Shown here: positions 33,890 through 44,012 of the stretch, piece after piece | Numbering within the stretch: position 1 is the stretch's first letter | How the letters are laid out: every line of letters begins with the position of its first letter | The notes under the pieces: model-generated | The model's database searches: none | Seen by the model: the letters and a program-made list of their open reading frames with translations, nothing else | What the model was told of the DNA's origin: nothing | Origin: Pollenia angustigena | Lineage: Eukaryota; Arthropoda; Insecta; Diptera; Polleniidae | Length of the DNA: 64,000 bases | Direction of reading: 5' to 3' | NCBI GenBank assembly: GCA_930367215.1 | Contig: OV884059.1 | Coordinates: 33,719,882 to 33,783,881 of the forward strand | Program-made: the position numbers and the translations under genes

Positions 33890-34365
33890 TACTGCTTACT
33901 TCTCTCCCCCGCTCACTATCAAACTAAAAAAGACATGTTTCAAAAATAGGGGAAAAAATCATCATGAAAATTGGGTGTTACTTTCACTCGATTTTCACGA
34001 TGATTTTTTCCCCTATTTTTAAAACATGTCTTTTTTAGTTTGAAAGCGAGCGGGGGAGAGAAGTAAGCAGGGTAGAAAAAAAGACATGAATCGTATTTTC
34101 TGTGTTTTTATTGTCATTCCTCTTTGCATTAAATTTTGTTTTGTAATTTATGTTGTATTTTTATTTCAAAATGGCAATTGCTTAATAAAACATACAAAAA
34201 TAAACAAATTTAATTTAAAAAAATTCAATACATACATACATATGTATATGTATAAGGAAAATAAAAAAAAAATCAAACAAAATAAGAAACATTGTGAAAA
34301 TTTAACATGTTTTTGGAAGTTTCTTTAAAAAAGAACTAAAAAAAAGACATGAACATTCCCGCTAA
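33890..34365 (+). mobile_element. head-to-head MITE copies forming a 185-bp palindrome
   Basis: Positions 33890-34074 form a long imperfect palindrome centred near 33982 with arms containing CTCCCCCGCTC, AAAAAAGACATGTTT and AATAGGGGAAAAAATCATCA. The tail to 34365 matches the interior of the 38898-39285 element in the opposite orientation. It looks like a truncated minus-oriented copy abutting a plus-oriented copy. Confidence 0.65.
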
Positions 34366-34439
34366 AAAAAGTTTTAAATTTAAAAAAAAAAAATTTTTAA
34401 AAATTAAAAAAAAAACAAAAATATTTTTTTTTAAAAAGA

Positions 34440-35319
34440 TTGATCAAATAGCTATCTAAGCTACTTGGGACAAATTTGTCTTACACCAATAGGTAATAAG
34501 TTACATGGATGAGAAATAACACCTGTATGGCCAAAATGTCAAACTTTGACCCCCTTTATCTCAGAAACTTTTTGACCGATCTTGTTGAAAATTTGTGTCT
34601 AAACTACTATTAAATAGGACAAAGTTTGGTGCTAATTTCACCCAAATCGGAAGACATCGAATTAAAAATTTGGTCACTTAACATGAAATCCCCCATATGT
34701 TTGTCAAAAAATCTCTTGTTTAAATTATAAAACCGCTTTTTACAAATTCTCAGATTAAAACTTAGTCAAAAAAGTTCAAATCCCAGTTTGGTTAAACTTG
34801 GAACAATAGAAGTACCAGTGCAAATAGTTTAAGATCTTCCCAAATCTTTGGCAATTCGAAAAACTTTCCATTCTAGATGCTATTAGTTTTGACCTAAAAA
34901 TTTTATATATGTATTACCCAAAGTGCCATGGTTAAGAAACAGAAAAATCGATCGACAATACAAAATTTTTATTACACACGGAATGGAGGAAATTGGCGCC
35001 GTGGCTGGAAATAACTTAAGACTTTTTCTAATTGGATACCAAAATTTGTATATGTATGTATTTCGAACAATTAGTAAAATACAAATTCTCAATTCTATTA
35101 CAGCTCGCTTCCCCAATCCAACCCATTTTTTTAAAGAGGTGATAACCCAACTATGCGCACCAAATTTGGACATGTTTTCTCTTATAGTATTCTAGATGTA
35201 AAGATATGTATGTTGTGCCACGCCCAATGCTCCAATCCCGCCCAGATGTATATTAATATTTGTACCAAATTTTAAAACTTTAGCTCTTACCGTTCTGCAG
35301 ATGCACATAAATCTACATA
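34440..35319. repeat. dispersed repeat A, third copy
   Basis: Contains phrases such as GACCCCCTTTATCTCAGAAA, CCACGCCCAATGCTCCAATC and TTTAGCTCTTACCGTTCTGC, shared in part with 14850-15400. The frames at 34883-35195 are readings of this repeat. Confidence 0.5.
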
Positions 35320-35569
35320 TCGTCATATTAAATGCAAACGGACGTAACCACACAATATTTCGAAATTGAGTTTTTTATCGATTATGGTTTATTTTATCAA
35401 AATACATGTTCGTGCAAAATTTTAGATTCCTACGATCAAAAAAGGCGATTTTATTAACGAAATTCAAACGCCAATTACATCTTGTTGTTATTGATTTTGT
35501 AAAGTTTTTTGCATCTCCTGTAAAAAAAATAAAAAATGTAGTTACGTCCGTTTGCATTTAATATGACGA
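35320..35569. mobile_element. MITE with TCGTC ends, 250 bp
   Basis: Perfect inverted repeats of about 30 bp start TCGTCATATTAAATGCAAAC. TA flanks both ends (35318-35319 and 35570-35571). It interrupts dispersed repeat A. The TA-TCGTC start is shared with the coding transposon at 44013-45649 and the MITE at 41668-41745. Confidence 0.8.
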
Positions 35570-35572
35570 TAT

Positions 35573-35720
35573 AATGTTTTTGTATGAGAAGTGCCCCGCA
35601 CACTTAAAAACAGTACGATCAGTTATATACTGTAAAATTTTCATAAAGATCGGGTTCAGCGGTTACGGAGATCACCTCACAAACATACATATATAACCTC
35701 TATATTATACACATAGAAAA
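35573..35720. repeat. dispersed repeat A, continuation after MITE
   Basis: GTATGAGAAGTGCCCCGCAC, then GATCGGGTTCAGCGGTTACGG and CACAAACATACATATATAA, resumes the repeat interrupted at 35320. Confidence 0.5.
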
Positions 35721-35741
35721 AGTTTATACTTGTGGCTTATA

Positions 35742-36940
35742 GCCTTTTTACACTGATCAACATCTACCATCAATTTGCCACAATTTGCGAAGATGTTAAT
35801 AGGCTTTTTACACTTGCTCACATCTAACATCTTTCATCTTATCGCAAAAATTATAACATCTTCCCATAAGAATTGTATAGGGCTAAAAATCAACATCTTT
35901 CTTTATCTTTAAAAGATGTTCCTACCTCATGTTGTTTCATTTAACATCTTTCGATTAATTTAGTGTCATCACTTGAAAAAACAAATATTTTGTTAAAAAG
36001 TATATACCATCACTAGAAAAAAAAATACAGAAGAGCAGGACAGGAGCAGAATAAGTGATATTATTTAGTTTTTATTCGCTCTTACACTTTAAAATTAATA
36101 TTTTTATGATGAAAGATGTTACAAATGTAAACAAGTTTTTTTAATTTCCAACGCATTCCTCTAAGATGTGCTCAAGTGTAAATAAGCTATAACATCTTTC
36201 CATAATACATAGCCTTTTTACACTGATCAACATCTAACATCTACCATCAATATTCCACAATTTCCGAAGATGTTAACATCTTTCCATAAGAAATACATAG
36301 GGCTAAAAACCAACATTTTTCATTATCTATAAAAGATATTCCTATCTCATTTCATTCCATTCAACATATTTCGATTATTTTAGTGTCATCACTAGAAAAG
36401 TGGCAATAAGTTCTATTATTATTGTGGCATCAGTGACAAAAAAAATTTTTTTTGAAAGTAGCGTTACCATTTGTCAAGTTTTCTCTTTTATTGCAATGTT
36501 TTTTTGTTAAGTATTGTATTTGTAATATTTTTTAACAAATGGAACTTTAAATACATTTTCGCGTTTTCTTTTTAAATTTTGGCACTTTTGTAGAAAAAAA
36601 TTTTTTATTTTGAAAACATTTTTTTTTTTTCAAAAATGGTGACATTTTTGTTTCACATTTTCTACATCTTTGATGGTAGATGTTAGATGTGGATCAGTGT
36701 AAAAAGCCTATAAGAAATACATAGTGCTAAAAACCAACATCTTTAAAAGATGTTCCTATCCCATTTTATTCCATTCTGCATCTTTCGATTATTTTAGTGT
36801 CATCACTAGAAAAGTGGCAATAAGTTCTATTACTATTGTGGCATCACTGACAAAAACAAATTGGTTTTGAAAGCAGCGTTACCATTTATCAAGGTCTCTC
36901 TTTTATTGCTATGTTTTTATTTCTAAAATACCTACCCGCC
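35742..36940. repeat. nested elements built from AACATCTTT motifs
   Basis: An inner element (36212-36708) has ends GCCTTTTTACACTGATC and, in complement, GGCTTTTTACACTGATC, with TA on both sides. Similar left ends occur at 35742 and 35802. ACATCTTT and AAGATGT words occur at least fifteen times. A segment with TGGCAATAAGTTCTATTA and GTTACCATTT is present twice (36400-36490 and 36815-36905), so the inner copy sits inside an older copy. Confidence 0.65.
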
Positions 36941-36954
36941 ATCTCCATACAACA

Positions 36955-37560
36955 TGTTCATTGCAGACTAGAAATATATTGAAGAAAAAGTCCCATAAAT
37001 GCCCAGGAGTCGCCCCTAGAGGGATATAATGTATGACCGACCTCAATTAATTTTTTGTCCTTAACATTTTCTCGAGACATACTAGCCCTTTATCTCCACT
37101 TCCTAGGGGGGGCTCCTATACAAATATTCCGTTTTATAAAATTCTTAAATTAATTAAAATTTGTCGACTTTTGTGAATAAAATCAAAAGTTGTAAACAGA
37201 TTTCAATCATTTATGGCTTGTTTGTAGCGTCGTTTTTTATATGTCTGCAAAAAGTTAGAAGCCTAGCTGCTTTTTGCAATTTTTTATGAATTTTTATAAA
37301 AGTGCCGGTTCACACACGTCAAGTTTGACTCGTCAAGTCTTGAGTTTTTAGGAGAGAAGGGAAAAGAGAATGCCATTTCATTTCCTCTCTCTCCTAAAAA
37401 CTCAAGACTTGACGAGTCAAACTTGACGTGTGTGAACCGGCACAAACAAAAATTTCGAAGTTTTGATAAAAAAAATTATTATTTTTCCAAAAAAAATAAT
37501 ATGTTTCTAAAACGACTGCCCATATTAAAAAAATGCTTTGCTTTTCTTAAAGGAAATTTT
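36955..37560 (+). repeat. dispersed repeat C, copy 1, split by a palindromic MITE
   Basis: CAGACTAGAAATATATTGAA, the TCGCCCCTAGAGGG region and TTTCTAAAACGACT..CATATT recur in inverted orientation at 61660-61955. The MITE at 37302-37443 is inserted in it. Confidence 0.55.
37302..37443. mobile_element. 142-bp near-perfect palindromic MITE
   Basis: The arms of about 60 bp begin GTGCCGGTTCACACACGTCA and include GACTCGTCAAGTCTTGAG. Only the central 15 bases or so are unpaired. A half copy lies at 56122-56213. Confidence 0.82.
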
Positions 37561-37583
37561 ATTGCGGATATTTTTAGTAATTA

Positions 37584-37766
37584 GGCCCCTATTACGGTTT
37601 ACAACTCAACTCAGTTGAGTTGTAATTTCTTAATTTTTGTATTATGGTTTACTTACAACTTTGCTAAATTGCGGTGAACAAAAACATAACAAAAATTACA
37701 ACTGATCACAACCAGTTGTATTTATTACAACTCAACTGAGTTGAGTTGTAAACCGTAATAGGGGCC
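37584..37766. mobile_element. 183-bp MITE with GGCCCCTATTACGG ends
   Basis: The inverted ends of about 40 bp read GGCCCCTATTACGGTTTACA and contain the palindrome CAACTCAACTCAGTTGAGTTG. The left flank is TTA; the right flank does not match clearly, so the target is unresolved. Confidence 0.75.
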
Positions 37767-37779
37767 CATAATTTCAATA

Positions 37780-37935
37780 AACTAAACCGTTTTTGAGTTA
37801 CGTGAATATATGTTGTGCAACCTCCTCCATTTTCGAAATAACGGTAAATCTCATTCCATTGAATTCAGCATAGCCGAATTATGCTAAAACGCCATGTGCC
37901 CGGCTTGTCTAATTTTGCGACTAGCACAGTGTATT
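37780..37935 (+). repeat. dispersed repeat B, copy 2
   Basis: AAACCGTTTTTGAGTTACG, CAACCTCCTCCATTTTCG, CCGAATTATGCTAAAACGCC and CTAGCACAGTGTATTT, as at 23936-24120. Confidence 0.65.
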
Positions 37936-38895
37936 TAAAAGAATGTTTTTATTTTAAAGTTGTTTAAAGTTTTTTTTTAAAAAGAACCGACCTTAGCGTT
38001 TGACTTTGGTTATGGGCCATTATTTTAATTATTTTGCTACTTTACAGGCGCGTTCTGAAAATCTCTTTTTCGTAAAGTGATTTTAAATCACTAACAAGGT
38101 GTTCCGCTCACAAAACTTTTTTAAATCTCGTGACTTAAAACCGGTAAGCTTACAGCATGACGATTTAAAATCAATTATGGCCTGTTCAACGATTTCGAAA
38201 GAACGACTTCGATCGCATTCTATTCTATACGCACATTCGTTTAAACCACAACTCGAAAGAAAACGTAAATACTTTCATACAAAAAGCGGTTTATTAATAT
38301 CGAAGGTATTGTCGACATTACGAAAACAAATGTCAAAACCACTCACTTGTTGTTTTGTTGTCGAATCATGGAATTTTTTAAAAACAAGAAATATTTAACA
38401 GTAATTTAGGCCACTATCACTGAGTTGAGTAAACCTTAAATAAACTATAAATAAAAATGGAGAACAAATGGTAATTATATAAAATAAAAACATTTTATTG
38501 ATTTTTATTTATTGAACAAAATTAGCCTTAAAGATGCGATTTTGCTTAAGCTTAATTTGAGCGACTAAACATGAATATGGCACTCATTTATTTCTCTCAA
38601 TACGCGTTTTCAAGATATTCGCGAAAATCGTGTTTTTCTGGAATTATTTTATATATATCCAAAAATTTCAAAAAAATATGTGTATCATCCTTTCTTTATA
38701 GTGTGTTGATCGGATAAAAATTCACTGATGATAACGTTTTATATTGAAAAACATAAAAAAAAAATTTAAATTCTAAAGGCCTGTAACACAGTAAATTTTT
38801 ATCTGATCAACACAGTATAAATATGTGCAGAAAGAGGAATTATTTATTCAATAGTTTTTACAATTCCGATGAACAATTCTTCCGATTTTTCAAAA
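37936..38895. other. no recognised gene
   Basis: A forward frame of 99 codons (38099-38398, basic, RSQNFFKSRDLKPV...) matches nothing I know and has no splice or promoter support. It is left unassigned. Confidence 0.3.
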
Positions 38896-38897
38896 TA

Positions 38898-39285
38898 ACA
38901 CCTAATTTTCACGATGATTTTAAAGACATGTCTTTTTTGTAGTTCTTTTTTAAAGAAACTTCCAAAAACATGTTAAATTTTCACAATGTTTCTTATTTTG
39001 TTTGATTTTTTTTGTTTTCCTTAAATATGAATGTATGTATTGAATTTTTTTATATTAAATTTGTTTATTTTTTTTATATTTTAAAAAGCAATTGTCATTT
39101 TGAAATAGAAATACAACATAAATTAAAAAACAAAATTAAGTACAAAGAAGAATGTCAAAAAAATCACAGAAAATACGATTCATGTCTTTTTTTCTACCCT
39201 GCTTACTTCTCTCCCCCGCTCGCTTTCAAACTAAAAAAGACATGTTTCAAAAATAGGGGAAAAAATCATCATGAAAATTGGGTGT
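38898..39285 (-). mobile_element. 388-bp MITE, complete copy of the 33.9-kb family
   Basis: The ends are ACACCTAATTTTCACGATGA and, in complement, ACACCCAATTTTCATGATGA, with TA on both sides. The interior is the reverse complement of 33990-34365. The open frame 39012-39347 is a reading of this element. Confidence 0.78.
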
Positions 39286-39362
39286 TACTAGTTAAAACAA
39301 CTGCAGAAAGTCATGATTTTCGCAAATATCTCGAAAGCGCTACTTGAGAGAAATAAATGAGT

Positions 39363-39640
39363 GCCATGCACTACTTACAATAGGCGAATACATGGAGGAA
39401 AATCCTGAGTTGTCGAGAGGTGCACCAGTGTTTCGAGCAAATAAGCTTTTGATAGACGAGTAATGGAAAATAATAAGCCTAAAACTAAACTTCATTGAGC
39501 CATCCACGCGATCTATTGCAAAGTGGGAAAATGTAAACCACACTATAACTAAAGGAAGCAAACAACCATAGCTTGCATTGATTTTGAAAATATTACATAT
39601 ATTTGCAGACATGGGTAGAATTGAAATGTAGGACATAAAA
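39363..39640 (+). pseudogene. Myb/SANT-like Harbinger accessory gene relic
   Basis: A forward frame reads EYMEENPELSRGAPVFRANK, then LLIDE, a stop, and WKIISLKLNFIEPSTRSIAK. The pattern '..W..I...LN..GP..RS...WK..W' is that of the Myb/SANT-like DNA-binding protein that accompanies Harbinger transposases. It resembles, but is not identical to, the better copy just downstream. It has an internal stop and lacks the rest of the protein. Confidence 0.45.
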
Positions 39641-39861
39641 AATTTCAGAAAACAACAAAAGCCTGCAAGAAACTTGTGGCGGTACCTATAGACAAAACTA
39701 TTTTACTGCTTTGGTCCTTATACTTTCAACAAAAAAGGTTTTTTTTATTTTTTGACATTTTTATACAGCTGATAAAATTTCAAACGCGGTTGTATTTGTT
39801 ATCAAGCAAATTATAATTTAATAATAAAAATAATGCCCAAATTTAGATTTTTGGGAAGTTT

Positions 39862-40673
39862 ATGGAGCAGCACACCGATATGGCTAAGGGATTTGTTAAG
39901 GTTGACCGGATACACTTTGAACAGTTGTGGGTAGAGCTAGCAACTGAGTTGAATGCGTCGGGACCACCCACTTTGGAAGTCCCAGGATGAAAAAAGGTAG
40001 GTAACAAAAAAATGTACTAAGAATTATTATTAAATACATTTTTTAGGTATGGTCCGATATGAAACTAGGCATCAAGCAACGGTTAGCCCATAACAAAGTA
40101 GAAGTTGGTAAATCTGTCGGTGGGCGTTTTAACAAAAATGTTATATCTCCAATTGACGAGCAAGTTGCTGTTATATGTGGGTTGTATGCATCAGCGGACG
40201 GTGTTGAAAAAGCCAAAAGATATGGTGTGCCGAACAAGCTCTTACCTACTATATTAAACGCTTCGCGACCTTCTACCTCGTCCAAATCATCGTCACAAAT
40301 TGTAAAGGCGTCAATATCCGCTCCACAATGTACAAGCACATCTATACTACAACATGAGATGCAAATAGATTCTCCATTAGAATCTAGCATAGTTGAAAAT
40401 TCGGCTAATTTATCTCTGACGCCAACAACAAACAATCAGAAAATAAAGAAACAGGTTCCGGATATTCAGGACGTTTTGGAAATGGAAGACGAGCATTTCA
40501 CTGAAATATCGGGTAGTTTAAAGAAAATGAAAGCAGAAATGAAAGAAAGCAGCAAATATTTGAAGGAGTTATCTAAAAACATAATGGAGTTAAGAATATT
40601 AAAAGAAAAGGAACTAAAAGAAACTACTAGGCACAACTATGTGGTAGAAAAAAGTATGAAGACAAGAAATTAA
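39862..40673 (+). pseudogene. Harbinger Myb/SANT-like DNA-binding protein, nearly intact
   Basis: Harbinger elements carry two genes; this one encodes the protein thought to bind the ends and bring the nuclease to DNA. Exon 1 (39862-39996) reads MEQHTDMAKGFVKVDRIHF and ELATELNASGPPTLEVPG. Then comes a TGA stop (39988-39990), where a Trp codon (GWKKVW in relatives) is expected. A 50-bp GT-AG intron (39997-40046) follows, and the next exon continues VWSDMKLGIKQRLAHNK and SVGGRFNKNVISPIDEQVA. The C-terminus (about 40480-40670) is a charged coiled coil rich in Lys/Glu. One stop codon is the only defect seen; if translation began at 40059 the second part alone could be made. It is convergent with the transposase gene at 41825-42655. 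Confidence 0.7.
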
Positions 40674-41667
40674 ATAAAATTGAAATTTTTAGAGCTGGAG
40701 GAAATAAAGTTGGGTATAAAACCGCAATAAAATAAATGCTGATCTCACGTACATATTTACATACAAACATATGTATATGTATTTAACTACTTTAAGTTGT
40801 ACCTGAATTGTTAATTTTTTTACGTTTTTTTCAAGAACTGAAATTTTATTTAATAAAACAGTTTTGATTTAAAAACTTATAATTTAATTCAATAAACTCG
40901 CAATAGTTTCCCTTACAGATGCTGATGTACTATTCACCCTTATTCTATTTGGCGTCGGCAATAAAAACGGAAATTTTAATGCAACAGCAATTCTTCTCAG
41001 AGACAACATCAATTCTATGTTAAATTGGTATTTTGTAAGAGTATTATGACGCCGTTGACTTTTCAACGATAATGTTAATAAAATACAGCACACATCTCTA
41101 ATATTAAAATCAGCTGATTCATTTTGTTTACTCAGCTCAGCGTTGGAAATTATTTCAACTTTGGACTGTCCCAGACACTAGTTTAAAAATTTTTTCCGAG
41201 ACTCTGGAAGTCATGGAGAGAGAACTTTGTCCACAATGGATAAACTTAAGTTGCATTTCTTTGAAAAGCAGCATTTCCAGGTGTAATTGGCTGCGTTTAC
41301 GGAACCCACATTAAAATTTTAGCTCAAAAAAAAAAAAACAAGACCACCATCTCTACAAGGGATATTTAATTTATTAGGAAAAGAGACCCTGCAAAATCCT
41401 TTGACTAGTGGTGGATTTTTTACAAGCTCTTCCACTAGCTTCTCGAACTGGCACTTAGTTATTTTAATTATTTCCACAAAAAATATATCAAAACACAGTA
41501 CAAATGTAGAAAAAAATCAAAACCCCAGTAGAAATCAAAATTGCAGCCAATCATAACGTAAAATATTTGAAACACAACACAAATAAGCACAAGACAACAC
41601 TTAAAATGCCGACCAAAAAATCAAAGGCAACAGCAACTCCAATTTTTCTTAGAAAATACCAAACATA
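40674..41667. other. region between the two Harbinger genes, no further gene
   Basis: Holds the 3' ends of the convergent genes. A duplicated phrase, TATTCTATTTGGCGTCG on one strand near 40940 and its complement near 41835, hints at internal rearrangement or at the old 3' end of another copy. Confidence 0.4.
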
Positions 41668-41745
41668 TCGTCGGTTGATTATTTAATTGTCGTATGTGGA
41701 TACAAATTACATACAACATACGACAATTAAATAATCAACCGACGA
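41668..41745. mobile_element. 78-bp palindromic MITE of the TCGTC family
   Basis: Arms of 30 bp begin TCGTCGGTTGATTATTTAAT and are perfect inverted repeats. TA lies on both sides (41666-41667 and 41746-41747). The arm matches the left end of the coding transposon copy at 56833 (CGTCGGTTGATAATTTAAAT), so it is a very short derivative of that subfamily. Confidence 0.78.
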
Positions 41746-41824
41746 TATGTCAACAGTCATCGAAATATGGCAATATTGCCAACGGGAATACGAAATTGAT
41801 ACAAAACATAAAAAAAGGCGTTGT

Positions 41825-42655
41825 TTACTGTTGACGACGCCAAATAGAATAAGGTTGATTATCTTCTTCAGCCGTTTCGATGTTGTCATCGTCCATGCCT
41901 ATAATAACTTCTTCGTCAAGTGATATACCATAGTGTTTGCATATGTTATGAAGTGCACAACACACATTTACAATAGTAGCAGCTTTAGAAGGAACATACG
42001 GAAGAATAGTTTGAAGACATCTGAAACGACTTTTCAAACCTCCTACTGTTCTTACTACAATATTCCTTGCTGAGAAGTGCCTTTGGTTAAATGTGTGCTG
42101 TGCAGTACCATAATCAGGGTTTTTGTTGGGTGTCATAAGATATTGCTTTAAAGGGTACCCAGAATCTCCCAATAGCCGAAAGTTGCGAGCGCCTTCATTA
42201 TACTTTTCAGAAAAGTATCTTCTGGCATCATTCATTTTCCATACAAAGGAATCATGACATGAGCCAGGTCTGCAAGCATCTACTGCTAAAATACGAGTTT
42301 CATAACTACAAATCTAAAGTAAAAGATGTGTTAAGCAATGAACAATTAAATGCATACTTAGGTTTACAACATACCATCATAGCATTTAAGATATAAAATA
42401 CCTTTCTGCTAAAATATGCACAATGATCGGATGGTGGCTTCGTTAACCTTACAAGGGTCCCGGCAACACATCCAATTACTCCGGGAATACCATAGTGTTG
42501 ATAACAATGAGATTTTGATTGCCTATGCGCTGTGGATTCCATTCGATTTGAATCCAAGCTGGGCACAACGTTTCCTCTAGCAAGTTCATTACGTTCCATA
42601 AGATTTTGCAAAACGTTGACCGTCCTACACTAACGTTCATGTCATTAGCTATAGC
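41825..42655 (-). pseudogene. Harbinger (HARBI1-like) DDE transposase, two catalytic residues lost
   Basis: Intact enzymes of this family cut at TWA targets. Reading on the minus strand: a DNA-binding remnant (DMNVSVGRSTFCKILWN, 42600-42650); a frameshift; then YGIPGVIGCVAGTLVRL, YFSRKVFYILNAMM; a 61-bp GT-AG intron (42314-42374); then AVDACRPGSCHDSFVW, LLGDSGYPLKQYLMTP and RNIVVRTVGGLKSRFRCL, with an acidic tail. The first catalytic Asp (GC-I/V-DGT in relatives) is Ala (codon 42462-42464) and the catalytic Glu (VIER.FG) is Val (codon 42053-42055). The second and third Asp are kept. Splicing and most of the frame survive, so loss is fairly recent, or the protein is kept as a non-cutting binding protein. 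Its partner is the Myb/SANT gene at 39862-40673. Confidence 0.82.
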
Positions 42656-42733
42656 ACCTTGGTAATATCTCTACCTTTATATTAAGGAACTCACTTAGTT
42701 CTTTTAAATTTATTTGTGGAATATACATATTAA

Positions 42734-43073
42734 TGGCCATTTTCTCAATAGGCAATTATCTTTTTTCTCAACGAAAAACTGCACATTAAAGAAATTTGGT
42801 TTTCTCAATGTCTCATTTGCTTCGATTTTATCGCAAAGCTAACCGGCACTCATCTGCCAATTATTTATTTTCCTTTTATTTGCCGTACAGATAAATTCAA
42901 TCAGCTGACTCCCAACTATTACATGTATTTTGAGTGGCGTTGCCAGCTGAAAATAATGTTTTTTGTCGGTATATTGAGAAACCCAAAATCGTTAACGGAC
43001 AGTTTATCGGTCCAATAAATTTATGTTGACATTAAGTAACAGGCAGTTTGTCGATACATTGAGAAAATGGCCA
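42734..43073. mobile_element. 340-bp MITE with TAA target (PIF/Harbinger type)
   Basis: The ends TGGCCATTTTCTCAAT and ATTGAGAAAATGGCCA are perfect inverted repeats. TAA flanks both sides (42731-42733 and 43074-43076). TTTTCTCAAT-like words recur inside. It lies at the junction between the Harbinger transposase start and the hAT relic. Confidence 0.8.
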
Positions 43074-43078
43074 TAAGT

Positions 43079-43750
43079 GTGATACCTATTGTAACACAGC
43101 CACTTGGTATCATTTTACAAAAGAAATATATAGATCTTCAAAAAGGATCAAGCCTTATCAAAATTTTAATCATGTGCCTTGAAGAAGAAAGAAATAAAGC
43201 CGAAGAACAATTTAAAGCGATTTTTGAAAAAGTTAAAGTTATTTGCGTTCAAATCGAGGTTGCTATCGAAAAGAAAAGATTTGAACGAAATAATCACATC
43301 CAAAATTATGAAGATTACTACCGAGTTGTAGGTTACATTCCTCTTATTGAATTTATTTTAGAAGATCTCATAACAACTTTTTTTAATAGATATTCCAAAT
43401 GTATTGAACATACCTTCTACCTCAAACTGTAATCAAGTCATATACAGATACAAAACTGTTAAAACAACAACTAGCGGATGAGCTGATTATATTCGAAAAA
43501 AGATAAAGATCTAAAATTGAGCCTGATCTATCAGATAACGTTATAGATGCTTTAATAAACTGTCATGAAGATATCTACCCAAATCTAAGAAAAATATTTA
43601 AAATTTTCGTTTCAATGCTTGTCAGTAAAGCTACGAGCGGGAGGTAATTTCCTAACCTTCGTCGAATAAAAACATGGCCCGGATCAACAATGACAGAAGA
43701 TAGACTCTACTGTCTAAATTTGCCTCACAAGGAAATCATAAATTGCTTAT
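43079..43750 (+). pseudogene. hAT transposase C-terminal relic (ZMYM1/52K-like)
   Basis: The forward frame at 43079-43432 reads VTQPLGIILQKKYIDLQKGS, then CLEEERNKAEEQFKAIFEKV and EDYYRVVGYIPLIEFILEDL. Later frames give NCHEDIYPNLRKIFKIF and MLVSKATSGR, then RRIKTWPGSTMTEDRLYCLN. The last matches the hAT C-terminal dimerisation domain (S.A..ER.FS.L..IKT..RS.M...RL..L), with ERSFS decayed to GR plus a stop. There are several stops and frame changes. Neither the N-terminal zinc finger nor element ends are seen. Confidence 0.72.
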
Positions 43751-44012
43751 TTAAAAAGATTTATGTATATTGATCTTATATTTTATTTAAACTTTTTGTT
43801 GAGTTTTTTTAATAGGGTTATGACTTTTTTTGGACAAAATTCCTTCATCCCACCACTCGATGGGCAATTTAGTTTTGATAATGAAAATAATTTTTTTAAG
43901 CCATTTTGGCCAAAAAAGTTTCCACACCAAATGCAATTTCTAAAGCTCCTCAAAAAATTTTTTTTTTTTAATTTCCATACACATTATATATGGTATATTT
44001 ATTGTTTATATA

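Noticed and set aside
34086..34328. 80-codon forward frame
   Set aside because: It lies within a MITE tail and is rich in Lys/Phe/Ile from A/T runs.
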